A stretch of 64,000 nt of DNA from Gari tellinella (GCA_922989275.2 OV277864.1:28531550-28595549); one strand, 5' to 3'; numbered from the stretch's first letter, positions 11,490 through 22,503 are shown. Translations and numbers: made by a program. The notes: generated by a model from the sequence alone, not told the origin.

Positions 11490-11723
11490 TACTATCAGAT
11501 GTAGTTGATATGTGCAAAAGGTATTTGTTTCCGTTTAATAGACGAAACTAAAGGTAAAGCAATTTAATACAATAAAGTACGGTATTTTTTATAAAACAAG
11601 GTTGGTCTATTTGAGTGTCAAATGATTTAGGGCCTGATCAATGCCCCAGGTCTATTTCTAATCTGTTCGAAAAGGACATTTCGACCTCGTATTACAATGT
11701 AGTATTGTAGCGTCACTATAAGT

Positions 11724-11826
11724 ATAGGTTAGACCATGGTTGCAAGCGAATAAACGATATAGTTCGAGGGGGCGTAGCCCCCGAGAACTATGTCGTTTAT
11801 TCGCGCGCAACCATGGTCTAACCTAT
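11724..11826. repeat. J palindrome
   Basis: Inverted repeat with arms of about 47 bp: ATAGGTTAGACCATGGTTGC and its complement CAACCATGGTCTAACCTAT at the outside, AAACGATATAGTTCGAGGGG near the centre. It is nearly perfect apart from one extra GC and a few mismatches. Only one copy was found in the window. Confidence 0.85.
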
Positions 11827-12544
11827 TTAGCACTGGCTTGGACTCGAGGAAAACAAGAAAACCATTCGTTTCTGATTTCTGTTTTAGACGAAAAAGTCAT
11901 TTTGTTTGTAATATTTTACTAAAATTGAAAGGTTATTTCAAATGATAAGTTTAACTCCAACATAAATAACGCTTATTGAAGCTCTATATGTAAGCACAAT
12001 TCATTAGTAATTGTCTTTAAAGTCTAGGTCTCACTGTACATAATAAAACGTCATGAAGCGTGTGCAGTTCACCTCTGACCTCAGCTGTTTTTAGAATTGT
12101 GACGTCAAATTGCCTTGAGATGACGGAAGCGAGGAATAAGTGAACAGTTTGTTAGTTATTCCATGGTTTGTTGAAATAAACGATATATTCACAGGTTTTT
12201 AAGGCATCTGATTGGCCGAGAGCTCCAAGCCATGTGCTAATGATATATATATTGCTTAAACATACGTAATATTATGTATAATTCAGTATACAAGTCAAAG
12301 TTTCAAATTTTTCTTAATAACACATTTAACAGTGAGCTCTTCTCACAACACACAGAAAAAAGCCTTTAAAGTATAACCCCTTTTATGTTATTACCTGATC
12401 TGCTTAATTTTATCTCGTTTAAATTTAGGAAGATGTACATTAAAATAACAAAGGTATATCGATCTAAGTGTAAACTGGTTCGTATCCTGACCAGTTGCCA
12501 CAGTACGTGACGTCTCATCCTAAACTGTTAGCAAATTACTATTG

Positions 12545-12755
12545 TACAGTGGAGAAACTGTTATTCTTTCCAAATAAACGCGTTCACGCCAAATTTATAA
12601 TTTCTAATGCAAACAGTTTTGAGCCAGATCAGGCTGTTTGCCACCTAGATAAACATGGTTTATTAGAATTGTCCAAAAGGTGTACTTTTCTACGCTTTAG
12701 TGCTTTGCGTTTCGTTTGCGTTTAAACGGGAAAGAAGAACGTGTTCTCCACTGTA
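12545..12755 (-). mobile_element. FB-1 element with collapsed hairpin
   Basis: Both ends are good (TACAGTGGAGAA and GTTCTCCACTGTA). The hairpin is reduced to GAGCCAGATCAGGCTGTTTG, so one arm and the loop are lost. The subterminal TTTGCGTTTCGTTTGCGTTT is intact. Confidence 0.85.
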
Positions 12756-13015
12756 CTTGGGATAAGCATTGGAGGGCCAAGGAAATTAAGTACTTTAGAC
12801 AAAATGATATTACTGAGAAAACTTGCTGAGAACGTTCTATGTTATACAGTGAAGAATGTGTTATTACATATTTCCGCCTGAAGCGTTATTAAACGAAAAC
12901 ACGTTTTAATGATTTAAAATAGATGACAGGCTATTTATACGTCTAACACTATTATCATGCCCAAAAGGGCGTCTGTACAGCGTGAATTTGTCTACAGTGT
13001 AAATATTCAAATTTA

Positions 13016-13224
13016 ATCCACTTGCGCCCAGTGGATTCTTCCGTGCTTATATATTTGTTTAGTCAATTTTTGATATGAGGGGTGCCTGGTCTTAACTTTT
13101 TATTTTTTATTTTGGTTAAAATTGCAATTCCTATCAGAAAACAGTCTGATGTTGCGGCGTCTGGTCTGAGGTTACACTGTTTGGTGTATACACTTTTATA
13201 GGACCGCTGGCACATTTGGGTTAA
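13016..13224 (+). mobile_element. C-family TTAA element, decayed
   Basis: The right end GGCACATTTGGG is followed by TTAA (13221-13224). The left end is CCACTTGCGCCCAGTGGATT with a mutated TTTAAT flank. Hairpin pieces are AAACAGTCTGATG and GCGGCGTCTGGTCTGAGGTT. Confidence 0.7.
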
Positions 13225-13261
13225 ACGCATCGTGAAGCCTCTTCCTTTTCTTCAGTTTATT

Positions 13262-13378
13262 GCATTCCCGTTTAAAAGCAAACAAAATGCAAACAAATTG
13301 CAGTAAAATGCAGAAACGGACAACATTTCGACAATACCGATTATTCATGTAAGTCGGAGTGGCAAACAGTTTGGAGCA
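13262..13378 (+). mobile_element. FB-1 left-half remnant
   Basis: CCCGTTTAAAAGCAAACAAAATGCAAACAA type subterminal sequence (about 13267 on), then GAGTGGCAAACAGTTTGGAG. The sequence leaves the family at about 13378. Confidence 0.6.
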
Positions 13379-13582
13379 ATATTAGAGGATGGAATATCTG
13401 CTGTCTTATCATTATTGGTTTGCATTAATTCTATGAATTTTAATATACTTTGTCAAAAAAGTATGTCTTAATGTTTAACTTTCTTAGCTCTTTGAATTTA
13501 GAGCAAATTAAAATAAAATTATATTCGTCTTCAATATCAGCTGAATTACATGTCAGACACAATCTTAGAGATGTCTTACTTA

Positions 13583-13880
13583 CCGGCGGCAGTAGTCAAG
13601 TGATAACACATTGGACTACGGTACATGTACCAGGGGTCGTGAGTTTGATCCTCCGCCGGACCAGCGGTCTGACTTGTTTTTTTTTCTGAATCCCCGATGA
13701 TGTACAGGAATGTCCTTGAGCAAGACATGTACCGCGATTTGCTCCTTTCCACCCAGGGTTTTAAAATGGGTACCTGTAAAGGTCTGAGCCGGTACTGCGG
13801 CTGCATTTGATTGCGCCATATGTTAGCAGTGCTCAATATTGTAGGCAAGATGGCTCAACGATCAGGGGAGTAAATATACA
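13583..13880 (+). mobile_element. tRNA-derived SINE with conserved central domain
   Basis: A tRNA-like head contains A-box-like TAGTCAAGTGATAAC and B-box-like GAGTTTGATCC (about 13590-13652). It is followed by a body with GAGCAAGACATGTACCGCGA and CCACCCAGGGTTTTAAAATG, then GGTACC (about 13718-13774). That body resembles the central domain shared by several metazoan SINE superfamilies known in molluscs; the exact superfamily (V or Meta type) is uncertain. It lies between decayed FB-1 and B2 copies. Confidence 0.75.
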
Positions 13881-13984
13881 GTCGGCTGTTTAAATGAACC
13901 AAAATACAAACACAATGAAATGATAAAAAATGTTATAAAGAAAACGGCCTGGCTTCAATTTGTTTGCAATGTTACTTGCTCAAA

Positions 13985-14215
13985 TTATTCTGGAGATGTT
14001 TACCCCATCACCGCTTTACTGTCGTCTGCTTCAGTATTGTTGCCTGCAAGACACGTTTTAAAGTTAGATTTAAGGTTGCATGACTTAAAATATCGATAAA
14101 TGTGTCAAACTGTTTTGGGTCCATATGAGACGCCGCGTTGTGCGGCGTCTGGTCAGGATCTACACTGTTTGCAAACGCGCCTTTAATAAAGCGTCACATG
14201 TAGTGAATATACAGT
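13985..14215 (+). mobile_element. B2 element, ends eroded
   Basis: Contains the B2 blocks CCCATCACCGCTTTACTGTC, GTCTGCTTCAGTATTGTTGC and GTGTCAAACTGTTTTGGGTC. The hairpin GAGACGCCGCGTTGTGCGGCGTCTGGTC follows, then GCAAACGCGC. No TTAA pair remains. Confidence 0.75.
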
Positions 14216-14328
14216 GTTTTAACCCTTGTAGGCTGTTGTTGCCTTGCAATGTAGACAGTCACCAGACTCCACTGGTTCAAGACCTTCGATGGTCTTTATC
14301 TTCACTGTCTTTTTCCATTGAATATCAA

Positions 14329-14578
14329 TACAGTGGAGAATGTGTTATTCTTTCCCAATAAACGCGTTTACGCTAAAACTATTATTTGCAGTGCAAACAG
14401 TTTGGAGCCAGATCAGACGCCGGGTAACCCGACGTCTGATCAGGCTCCAAACTGTTTGCCACCAAGATAAACATGGAATATCAGAATTGTTCAAAAGTTG
14501 TACTTTTCTACGTTTTAGTGTTTTGCGTTTGCGTACGTTTGCGTTTAAACGGGAAAGAATAACAGATTCTCCACTGTA
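14329..14578 (-). mobile_element. FB-1 element, complete (250 bp)
   Basis: Both ends, both TA dinucleotides and the full hairpin (GATCAGACGCCGGGTAACCC paired with GACGTCTGATC) are present. It reads CCCAATAAACGCG on the left, that is, inverted relative to the 4635 copy. Both strands carry overlapping short ORFs that are only translations of the repeat. Confidence 0.93.
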
Positions 14579-14610
14579 ACTATTTTGAAAGCACCTATGA
14601 ATCGTGTACC

Positions 14611-14809
14611 TTAATCCGTTCACTGCCACACCACATTCAACGTTAATACTATTGTCTACAATATCATTTCAAAGTTTGATTTAAATAACTTTCGATACGG
14701 ATGTCCAACAGTTTGAATCCTAATCAGACACCGAGTTTTACGGCGCCTGGTCTTGATCTAAACTGTTCGCAATTTCGATTCCAATCCTTCATGACGGGAA
14801 CAGGGTTAA
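14611..14809 (+). mobile_element. B2 element
   Basis: TTAA at 14611-14614 and 14806-14809. The left end CCGTTCACTGCC follows a mutated first base, and the right end reads GGGAACAGGG. The hairpin core is CAGACACCGAGTTTTACGGCGCC, with outer arm GTCCAACAGTTTGAATCC. Confidence 0.75.
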
Positions 14810-15094
14810 GTGAAAAGTGTGAAAAGTAAATGAGCCAGCGATAATAATGGCACAGCGATCTCCTCGCCATAGATAACCACAATTTGCAGTGTACATTACT
14901 ATAACGACACATCAATATAACTATGACAACAGGTCTCGTGATAATAACCCCTTATACTGATCAACCCTCATCTGCCTCAAATTGTAAGTCTGTAAACATG
15001 TGCAACATTTGTCATAATTTATGTTTTTGGTACAATACGAAACTTACAATTCAGTGTCAAACAATTCACTTCAGACTTAGATTCAGAACGTTTG

Positions 15095-15342
15095 TTAACC
15101 ATTTCACTGACAAATCTTTTGTGAAAGTTTTACCGCTTCACCGTTTCATTGTCGTCTGCTTCAATTTTGTTGTCTGCAATATCGTTTCAAAGTTAAATTT
15201 TAGGCAATATGACTGACAAAATTTCCGTACGAATGACAAACAGTTTGGATTCTGATCAGTCGCCGCGTTACGCGGCGTCTGATCAGGATCCCAAACTGTT
15301 TGCAAACGCGCTTTTAAGCGTCATTGAGAGTGAAAGGGTTGA
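15095..15342 (+). mobile_element. B2 element, near complete
   Basis: Left TTAACCATTTCACTGACAAA and right GAGAGTGAAAGGGTT (the final AA is mutated). The internal order is CGCTTCACCGTTTCATTGTC, GTCTGCTTCAATTTTGTTGT, CAAACAGTTTGGATTC, then a perfect inner stem GTCGCCGCGTTACGCGGCG. Confidence 0.85.
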
Positions 15343-15699
15343 TATATAAGTCTATTCGCACTTGGAAATGGTATTGGTAAGCATCCTTTTACTTGCACTG
15401 ATAAACAGTTTGGAACGAGATCAGCTGCCGGGAACCTCAAGGAGGAATCAGGGCTCGAACTATTTGAAATTCCGTGTATTTATTTGATTATTTGAACAGT
15501 TTATTTTTATACAGTTTAACTTTGCAAACGGCAATCATTAAGAAGAAGATAAATGAATTGAAAGGGTTTAATACCAAGGGTTCATGACTTTATCTGCTGG
15601 TTGATAGTGATACTGAGGAACTTACACACTTTCACTGATATATGTATAAAAACATTCCTGTACATTATCGGGAGTTCCAAACTGAATTTAGTGAAGCCG

Positions 15700-15775
15700 A
15701 TGGATCGGCGGGGATCGAACTCACGACCTTTGTATCGAAGGTCAAGCGTGCTGCACCCTTGATCATCTCCGTGTT
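15700..15775 (-). mobile_element. tRNA-like SINE head
   Basis: On the minus strand, an A-box-like GATGATCAAGGGTGCAGCAC is followed by a B box, GAGTTCGATCC, at about 15715-15725. Spacing and sequence fit a tRNA-derived SINE promoter. No convincing acceptor stem is present, so it is not called as a tRNA gene. The body of the SINE was not delimited. Confidence 0.6.
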
Positions 15776-15908
15776 GAATGTTGAATGATGGAATTGTTGA
15801 AAAGATTAGTGGCAACATGTCAAGCTTGCTCAATGCATATAGTTGGTATGAATTGTTAACCTGATTAAAAGATGTGCGATCCCTTTCACTGCCCTGGTGT
15901 CATCTGCT

Positions 15909-16144
15909 TTAACCCTTTCACTCTCAAGAAGGCATAAAAGCGCGTTTGCAAACAGTTTAGATCCTGATCAGACGCCGCGTAATGCGGCGTCTGATCAGGA
16001 TACAAACTGTTTGTCACTCGTATCGATACTTCTGAAGTCATATCCATTAAATCTTATTTTGAAACACCAAAATTGAAACAGACGACAATGAAACGGTGAA
16101 AAGGTAAAAAAAACTCACGAACATTTTGACAGTGAAAGAGTTAA
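15909..16144 (-). mobile_element. B2 element, complete with TTAA duplication
   Basis: TTAA at 15909-15912 and 16141-16144. Ends CCCTTTCACTCTCAA and TTTTGACAGTGAAAGAG. The hairpin is GATCCTGATCAGACGCCGCG (loop TAAT) with its complement and outer arms CAAACAGTTTA and CAAACTGTTTG. Best-preserved reverse copy. Confidence 0.9.
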
Positions 16145-16501
16145 ATAAAATGTCGCCTGCTTTTATTTCCCAAATGTTAATTGACTATAGTAATATCGTA
16201 ATGCATGTTAAAACAGTTTAGTTTCTCTTCAGATACCGCCTTTCCATCCATACTGTTGGCCAATACCTATTGTCCTCGGGAATAAGGCAGTCTAAAACCA
16301 TAAATGACATAAGGATAATACAAAAGCATAGAAAATTTAATTTGAAAGTTATGGAGGTTTGGTAAAACAAATCGCCCTTGGCTCAATACTACCGCTACAA
16401 TAACGTTTGCTTAAAGTTTATATTTGGTCATTTTACTGTAGAAACACTGATATTTAATATACAGTAATATTTGTGAAAATCTCACCCTTACGGACCGAAA
16501 A

Positions 16502-16833
16502 CAGTGCCCCCTCACCCCAACAACACTCAATTGGAGACAAAGAATGTGTGTTTTACGTAGGAAATTGTTATAGGGAGGGAAAATTAATATCCTTAGAGTG
16601 CTGAGCATGACTTGGTTTATATTTGCAAACAGTTTGAACCAAGATTAGATGCCGCGCAACGCGGCGTCAATTTTGGTTCAAACTATTTGTCACTCTTCTT
16701 TACGCTTATTCCGGCAATATGTCCAATTTTCACAAAAAGCATTTCATATAATTGTCTTGTTTAGGGAACAGAGGAAATCATTGTTGAAAGGAGGGAGTCG
16801 ATGTTCGGAGAGCCTTTGTAGGTAGGGAGCAAT
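16502..16833 (+). mobile_element. F element, right end decayed
   Basis: Left CAGTGCCCCCTCACC, ACACTCAATTGGAGACAAAG and GTGTGTTTTACGTAGG. The hairpin is CAAACAGTTTGAACCAAGAT with GATGCCGCGCAACGCGGCGTC. The right region has ATTGTCTTGTTTAGGGAACA and GGTAGGGAGC. Confidence 0.75.
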
Positions 16834-18434
16834 TAAGAATATTCGATTGAGAGAGGTTTCAAGTTAAGAAATGTTTAGCATCAGTCAACGAGTAGTTGCA
16901 TTGCCGGGGTATCCGGAGTCTGATCTGACATCAAACTTCTTGCAATGTACTTGATAGTATTTTGCAAAAACGCATTTACTGCGAAAGAATTACGTGTCCT
17001 CCAATGTAGTACCTTAATGCAGGACAATAGAGCGAATCCTTCTGTTTTACTGTTGCCCTGCGTTATGCAATTGTCTGTCCATAAAGCTCTACTGTTCCAT
17101 CTGCTCACCTGTGCATATCTCCGAGCTCACAAGCACTGGTGCTTGCGTAGCTAAAATACTTAGTCACATATATATAAGTGAAAAACATTAACCTGGCTGT
17201 ATCTTGTGGCATTAATCTGGTCATAGTTTGTGTCATTTAACCTGGCCATTATTGGGAATAGGGATTGGTTTAGCTGCTAGATAATTCTATTCCAAATGTA
17301 GATCATAAAGAGTTTATTTTATGTGTATATGCAAGCGAAATATGCAAGCGAAACAATTACCGTGTTGTGTGTTCATCAGTCCATCTGTAGACGAAACTTT
17401 GTGCTGAGCCTTACTCTGTCATCCTTCAAATGATTTGTTGAAACTATAGGTGAATTGTTGGTCATTGATGAATAATATCTGCACGTCTGCTTGTATTGTT
17501 GCGGTTTAGATTAGCCTCTTTATTCTTGAACTATCTTACTTTGATGGTTTACATGTAGCTATGGTCATCTGTCTTCCTTATGTTATGTTATGATACATGT
17601 ATGCTTCAATGTAACGTTGATATTGTTTTAAAAATGCATTGTGGTTGGATACCATGTGCAGCAATGGTTAGCAGTTTTGAATTACAACTTCATTATTTAT
17701 CGTTTTGAGTACAATTTCCTTTTTCGAAACGATTGTCATTTGATCCCACCAGAGTCACATGTTCAGCTTTAGTTCTAGTTTTATTTGCAAACAGTTTTAA
17801 AGCCAGAGCAGACGCCAGCTTACCTGCCATCTTGTCAGAGTCAAAGGTGTTTGTCATTTAGATAAAAAAAAATATCTCATCAATTTTTTTTATGTCGATT
17901 TGTTAAATGTAGTGTCATAATGATATACGGCTTTTCTTTTTAGTTTGGAGTGGCTGAAATATAAATTGTTTATAACTTCTTGAGACAGTGTTGTCGAAAA
18001 TTGATTTATACTATTGGACGAGGGCGATAGTATTCTTTCATTCTGTGACGCCCGTAGATTCCGATTGTCCGCCATCTATTTACCAGACGCCAAACCGTGA
18101 AAACCCCACAGTGTAACACTAATTCATCATTGTATATACATGTATTGATCGGCTTTGACCGGTTGGTATCTCCATGGATATAATGTGGTTACTAGTAACA
18201 AGGCAACTAACTGATTTTACGGGATTAAATCATTATATAAAATGTCCATTCCGAACGCCTCGTTCATCTCTCTCAATGAAAGGATAATTTCAATTTGACT
18301 GAACCTATCCGACTGGCTAGATGAACACTCAATGGTATACTATCACTGATCGGAAATATGTCTCTATTCTGACATGTAAATGGGATCTTAGCTGTAAGTA
18401 GTTAAGTCAAGATAAAAGTAAAGCAGAATTGCCA
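16834..18434. other. No gene seen
   Basis: Mostly unrecognised sequence. Hairpin-core remnants are at about 16900-16945 and 17785-17850 (GCAAACAGTTTTAAAGCC, CAGACGCCAGC). The 61-codon minus-strand frame at 17890-18075 has no known domain or splice context and is not called. Confidence 0.4.
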
Positions 18435-18671
18435 TTAACCCATTTACGCCCAATGAATTCTTCCATGTTTATATATTGGATTAGTCCATTTTTTTATCTA
18501 AGGGATAGATCTACCTGGTCAAACATTTCTTTTTCATTTTGATGTATATTGAAATAACTATCAGCAAAACAGTGTAGACTCTGATCAGACGCCGCATAAT
18601 GCAGCGTCTGATCAGAGTCTACACTGTTTGCCTATGTCCCATATATGGGATCGTTGGCACAATTGGGTTAA
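18435..18671 (+). mobile_element. C-family TTAA element, complete
   Basis: Family description. C elements lie between TTAA sites, start CCCATTTAYGCCCA and end GGCACAATTGGG. The hairpin has outer arms AAACAGTGTAGACTCTGATC and complement around GACGCCGCATAATGCAGCGTC, next to a CCCATATATGGGA palindrome. Here both TTAA (18435-18438, 18668-18671) are intact. The flanks, AGTAAAGCAGAATTGCCA and GGAGCCTTTTGCTTTA, form the two arms of another hairpin, so C landed in its loop. Confidence 0.9.
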
Positions 18672-18835
18672 GGAGCCTTTTGCTTTATGAACATATTGTT
18701 GTTATGCACCTGTTTTTAATACTAATAATTAGTATTTTTATCAGTTGTGGTAATAGAGAGGATTTAGTACACAGTATACATGTAGTCATATTAGTGCGAC
18801 TGGCGCTGTAATTACAGATGAAAAGACGTTAGTAT

Positions 18836-19008
18836 ATCATGACGTCATCAATTTTAAACAATTGAAACAGTTGTATGATTTAATTTCTCAAATTTAGTAT
18901 TTCGGTATTTTGACTTAAGAAATAATGGAATGAATGTCAAACAGTTTTGATCTTTGTATGCAAATTACTGGTGTACTAGAAGTAGGGCAGCTGCAGTGAA
19001 GGGGTTAA
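18836..19008 (-). mobile_element. B1-like element, hairpin eroded
   Basis: GACGTCATCAATTTTAAACA on the left, GTCAAACAGTTTTGATC in the middle and GCAGTGAAGGGG plus TTAA (19005-19008) on the right. The stem-loop has degenerated. Confidence 0.55.
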
Positions 19009-19710
19009 AACCCCCCTTTTGCGCTTAACCTGTTTTAAGATATCTGAGACACCGATCTTGCACCGACCATAATCACTATAGGGAAGACATCAGGACTTAA
19101 AATAGTTAAAACCAACAGTAAAATGGTGATGTAAATAGTACACAATACGACATTATAATGTGTCACGTGACACGACCGAGTTCCAAGAGTAAACACAATT
19201 GCAAACCTATAATGTAATAAATGTATAAAACGATCGGCTCTTTAAAATATTGACGATTTATTAGAATCTGAGTTTCAAAAAGCTCGGACCCTCATCATGT
19301 TTCAAATTGTTTGAAACGGACATAATTGTATAAACACAGACTCGTTATTTGGGAAAGTTATCGCCTTCTCAAAAAATAAAGATTGGTACATGGAGGGGTT
19401 TTTTTTGGAATAAAAAGCAGAAGAAGGCGTTCCTATTGTAACCTGGTTTAGAGCTGACATTATACTGCAATGAACTACACAATACACTACAATACTAGCA
19501 ATGCAATATCATGTAAAAAGCATACACTAGACGATCCTAATTAAAAAAATTCGAGTGGAGCTGATACGATACAAATCAATAGAATTAGCAATAAATATCA
19601 TATCATGCCATACGATAATAAACCATTCACTAGATGTGGCGAACAGATACATAGCGATGCCCAAACAAGCAAATGGTATATAAGTTGTATTGTGTTAAGT
19701 GAATTAGGAG
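19009..19710. other. No gene seen
   Basis: Unrecognised sequence with several homopolymer runs. The short minus-strand ORF at 19302-19487 has no domain. Confidence 0.4.
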
Positions 19711-19955
19711 TACAGTGGAGAAAACGTTATTCTTTAACGAATAAACGCGTTTACGCTAAAACTGTTATTTCTATTGCAAACAGTTTAGAGCCAGATCTGA
19801 CGCCGGGTTACCCGGCGTCTGATCAGGCTCCAAATTGCTTTCCACCAAGATACACATGAACCATCAGAATTGTCCAATAGTTGTACTTTTCAGCGATTTA
19901 GTGTTTGCGTTTCGTTTGCGTTTAAACGGGAAATAATAACGTTTTCTTCACTGTA
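19711..19955 (-). mobile_element. FB-1 element, complete
   Basis: Ends TACAGTGGAGAAAACGTTAT and TTTTCTTCACTGTA. The inner stem GACGCCGGGTTACCCGGCGTC is perfect. The left outer arm has GAGCCAGATCTGACG, with the final CAG of GATCAG lost. Confidence 0.92.
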
Positions 19956-20042
19956 TATGGTGATGTATTCATATGTAGTGTTTCGTATTGTAACTTTATA
20001 TCATACCACATGGTAATGGAACTTTGGCCGTATATTACAGAA

Positions 20043-20279
20043 CACAGTGGAAAGACGTTACTCATTCCGGTTTAAACGCAAACGTATTGCAATAAAACAT
20101 AGAAAATTATAGCTTATTGATAAATCTGACAATCTATCTTTATCTGGGTGGCAAGCATTTTGAAGCTTGCTTAGACACAGGATTATCAGGCTTTTAATTT
20201 CGCTCCAAACTGTTTGCAAGCAACACAATTTCAGCATTAACCCGTTTTTTGGGAAGGAATAAGGCCTTCTTCATAGTAC
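20043..20279 (+). mobile_element. FB-1 element, decayed
   Basis: Left CACAGTGGAAAGACGTTACT, CCGGTTTAAACGCAAACG. The right outer arm GCTCCAAACTGTTTGCAAG is kept, but the inner stem is lost. The right end is TTCTTCATAGTA. Confidence 0.75.
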
Positions 20280-20425
20280 ATAACAGTACAAAGACAATCA
20301 AAGGTGCGTATATCATCTATATCGTTTTAAGTGGAAATAAAATATCATATTACATATAAGTTATTTATTGTACATCAATTTTATTTCCGTTACTTTACAT
20401 GACCCAAATCTAAGCAGGAATTACA

Positions 20426-20941
20426 GTAAAAAGACGTTATTGTTATGTTCACTTTTAAACAAAACGAAACGCAATGCAATACATTTGTAAAAGGTATGGC
20501 AGTCGTTAAACAAATTCTCACGATTGATGTTTATCTGTGTTGCAGACGGTTTGCAGTATGATCAGATGCCTTGGTAAATGGAACCGGCGTATGACCTGGT
20601 TTCAAACTGAAAATGACATAAGGGTTTTGAAATAAACACGTTTGTTGCAGGGCTGCCATTTCTCCGGATTTGTCTTAAATCTCCGGATTTTCCCCCCATT
20701 GAATGATAGCTTAAAGCAGGCTGAAAGTAAAGCAGAATGCGCCCAAAGGCACATTCTGCTTTACTTACAGCCTGCTTTAAGTATTCGCATGTCAACAAAA
20801 CAAGGAAAAGGCTATGGGGTAAAGGTACGATTAGTAAAATCGCTCTTGAAAAATACAAATTTGGAAATCTTAGGATTTTTCATGTCAACTTATGGTAGCC
20901 CTGTTGTTGGTAAATGCTAACGCCTTATCCGCTGTATAAAT
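20426..20941 (+). mobile_element. FB-1 element carrying a 256-bp insertion
   Basis: Left ACAGTAAAAAGACGTTATTG. The right side reads CACGTTTGTTG, is interrupted at 20648, and resumes at 20904 with TTGTTGGTAAATGCTAACGC...TCCGCTGTA. The decayed hairpin lies at 20540-20600. Confidence 0.75.
20648..20903. mobile_element. CAGGGCTGCCA-ended element with 6-bp duplication
   Basis: Starts CAGGGCTGCCA and ends TGGTAGCCCTG (10 of 11 inverted matches), flanked by TTGTTG at 20642-20647 and 20904-20909. CAGGG ends resemble hAT elements, although those normally make 8-bp duplications. It contains a hairpin (TTAAAGCAGGCTGAAAGTAA, GCAGAATGCGCC, and complement) essentially identical to that of E elements. Confidence 0.75.
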
Positions 20942-22044
20942 AGAGAATCTTCTATTGGTGTTCGTGTTGTGCTGAATTTATTAAACGAGTTGTCAAAAAC
21001 GATAAAAACGATAAAAATAGTGTCATAAGACACAGTAAATTTCTGCTTTGACAACAATCTCAAGAGTCATTGATGTTGTTAAAACTGCTTATAGCTTAAT
21101 AAAAGTAGTACAGAAATCTCGTTTTCAAATCGGTTAGAGAATTAGGAAAAATGGTAACCATTTCTATACGTGCATACATTTACCTTTAACTTTCGGATAT
21201 AAACTTACAAAGAAAAGGCGCCGATCATATGAAAATGTCTTTGTACGATGATTTTATATGAGCAATGGTAGGCTGAGGTAAAGCAAAAAGACCCGTTATT
21301 TGAGCGCTTTGTTTTACTTTCATCAATTATGGACGTATCATCTGCCTTTAATACAATGTCAGAAATTTCCTTTCTGTGACAATATAATAGCGGGTTTCCC
21401 TGTTACCTTATGAACCATTGAAAGCCTAGATAATAAAATCAGATTTTTATTAAACCTAGTCCATTTTGTACCATTTAATGTTGTTTCTACAATATAAAAT
21501 GCATCACTACAAACAGTGTAGAACATGTAGGAGCCCTGTTTGTGTAGAACAATTTTATTCTTCACGTGTTTTCTGCATGTACAAGGTACAAATATTCGAC
21601 GTTAGGATGCAGTGGGTTAACAGCTCAAGGCATGGTCATTCGATGTTCCTGAAAAGTAGGACGAGTCAAAAGATGTGTCGAACGATAGTTTTCATATTAA
21701 CTCCTATAAAATCACCGTTAAAAAGACAATATATATTGCTCTTCCACTATTACAATATGTAACACTCTGAGGTCAGGTGGAACTTTCAGCGATTATGATG
21801 TTAGAAACGGAAAATCGATATCAGGACCAATGAATGTGGCCTCTTAATGGATTTACCATAGATATACAAAAGGAGCAGTAATTTATTTGTGATAATGGCC
21901 TGGAAACATACACGTCTCAACTTAAATGTGAAATCCATACATAAACGTGGCTGTTAAACATACTTTAGATGTGTTAATTCCCTGCAATCTGAAAATCGGA
22001 TATACGTGGTGTTTTATAAAAGCTCACTATAGCAGAATTACGGA
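20942..22044. other. No gene seen
   Basis: Unrecognised sequence with a short tandem AACGATAAAA repeat near 20996-21015. The frames at 21359-21565 and 21466-21762 show no domain. Confidence 0.4.
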
Positions 22045-22282
22045 TACAGTGGAGAATACGTTATTCTGTCCTACTTAAACTTAAATAAAACGCAAACGCA
22101 TTTTGATGAATCGTAGAAAAAGACATCTTGTTTAGAAATTCTTACTATTAATGTAAGTGGCAAACAGGTTGGAGCCTGTTCTTTACCCGGTGTCTGATCT
22201 GGCACAAAGCGTTTTGCTCAGGGAAATAATAGTTTTAGAATAAACCCGGTTATTGGAAAAGAATAACGTCTTCTTCACTGTA
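22045..22282 (+). mobile_element. FB-1 element, partly eroded hairpin
   Basis: Ends TACAGTGGAGAATACGTTAT and TTCTTCACTGTA. Hairpin remnants are CAAACAGGTTGGAGCCTG and CCCGGTGTCTGATCTGGC. A second, older copy follows 13 bp later. Confidence 0.85.
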
Positions 22283-22294
22283 ACACAAAAATGT

Positions 22295-22503
22295 TACATT
22301 GAAAAAGATGTTATTTTTTCCTGTTCAAACTTAACGCAGTCGCATTGTAATGTAAAATACAAATGTATTTTTAAAGTAAATGATTATTTTAATTGTGAAA
22401 AGCAAACAGTATGGGTTAACCGAGGTCTGATCTGGATCCCAACTTTTTGCATTAGAAATAATAGTTGTAACGTGAACCCATTTATGTAGATTTCCCCATT
22501 GTA
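22295..22503 (+). mobile_element. FB-1 element, strongly decayed
   Basis: GAAAAAGATGTTATTTTTTC and CTGTTCAAACTTAACGCAGT on the left. AGCAAACAGTATGGG...GAGGTCTGATCTGGATCC lies in the middle, and TTTCCCCATTGTA is the right end. Confidence 0.65.

Noticed and set aside
14340..14629. Recurring ORFs with similar peptides (RRRVTRRLIRLQTVC, NKRVYAKTIISIANSLEPDQ) on both strands, e.g. at 14340, 25717, 27884, 35678, 35743, 45731
   Set aside because: They are translations of the FB-1 terminal and hairpin sequence in different frames. Both strands are open because the element is palindromic. There is no start or codon bias and no protein homology is expected.
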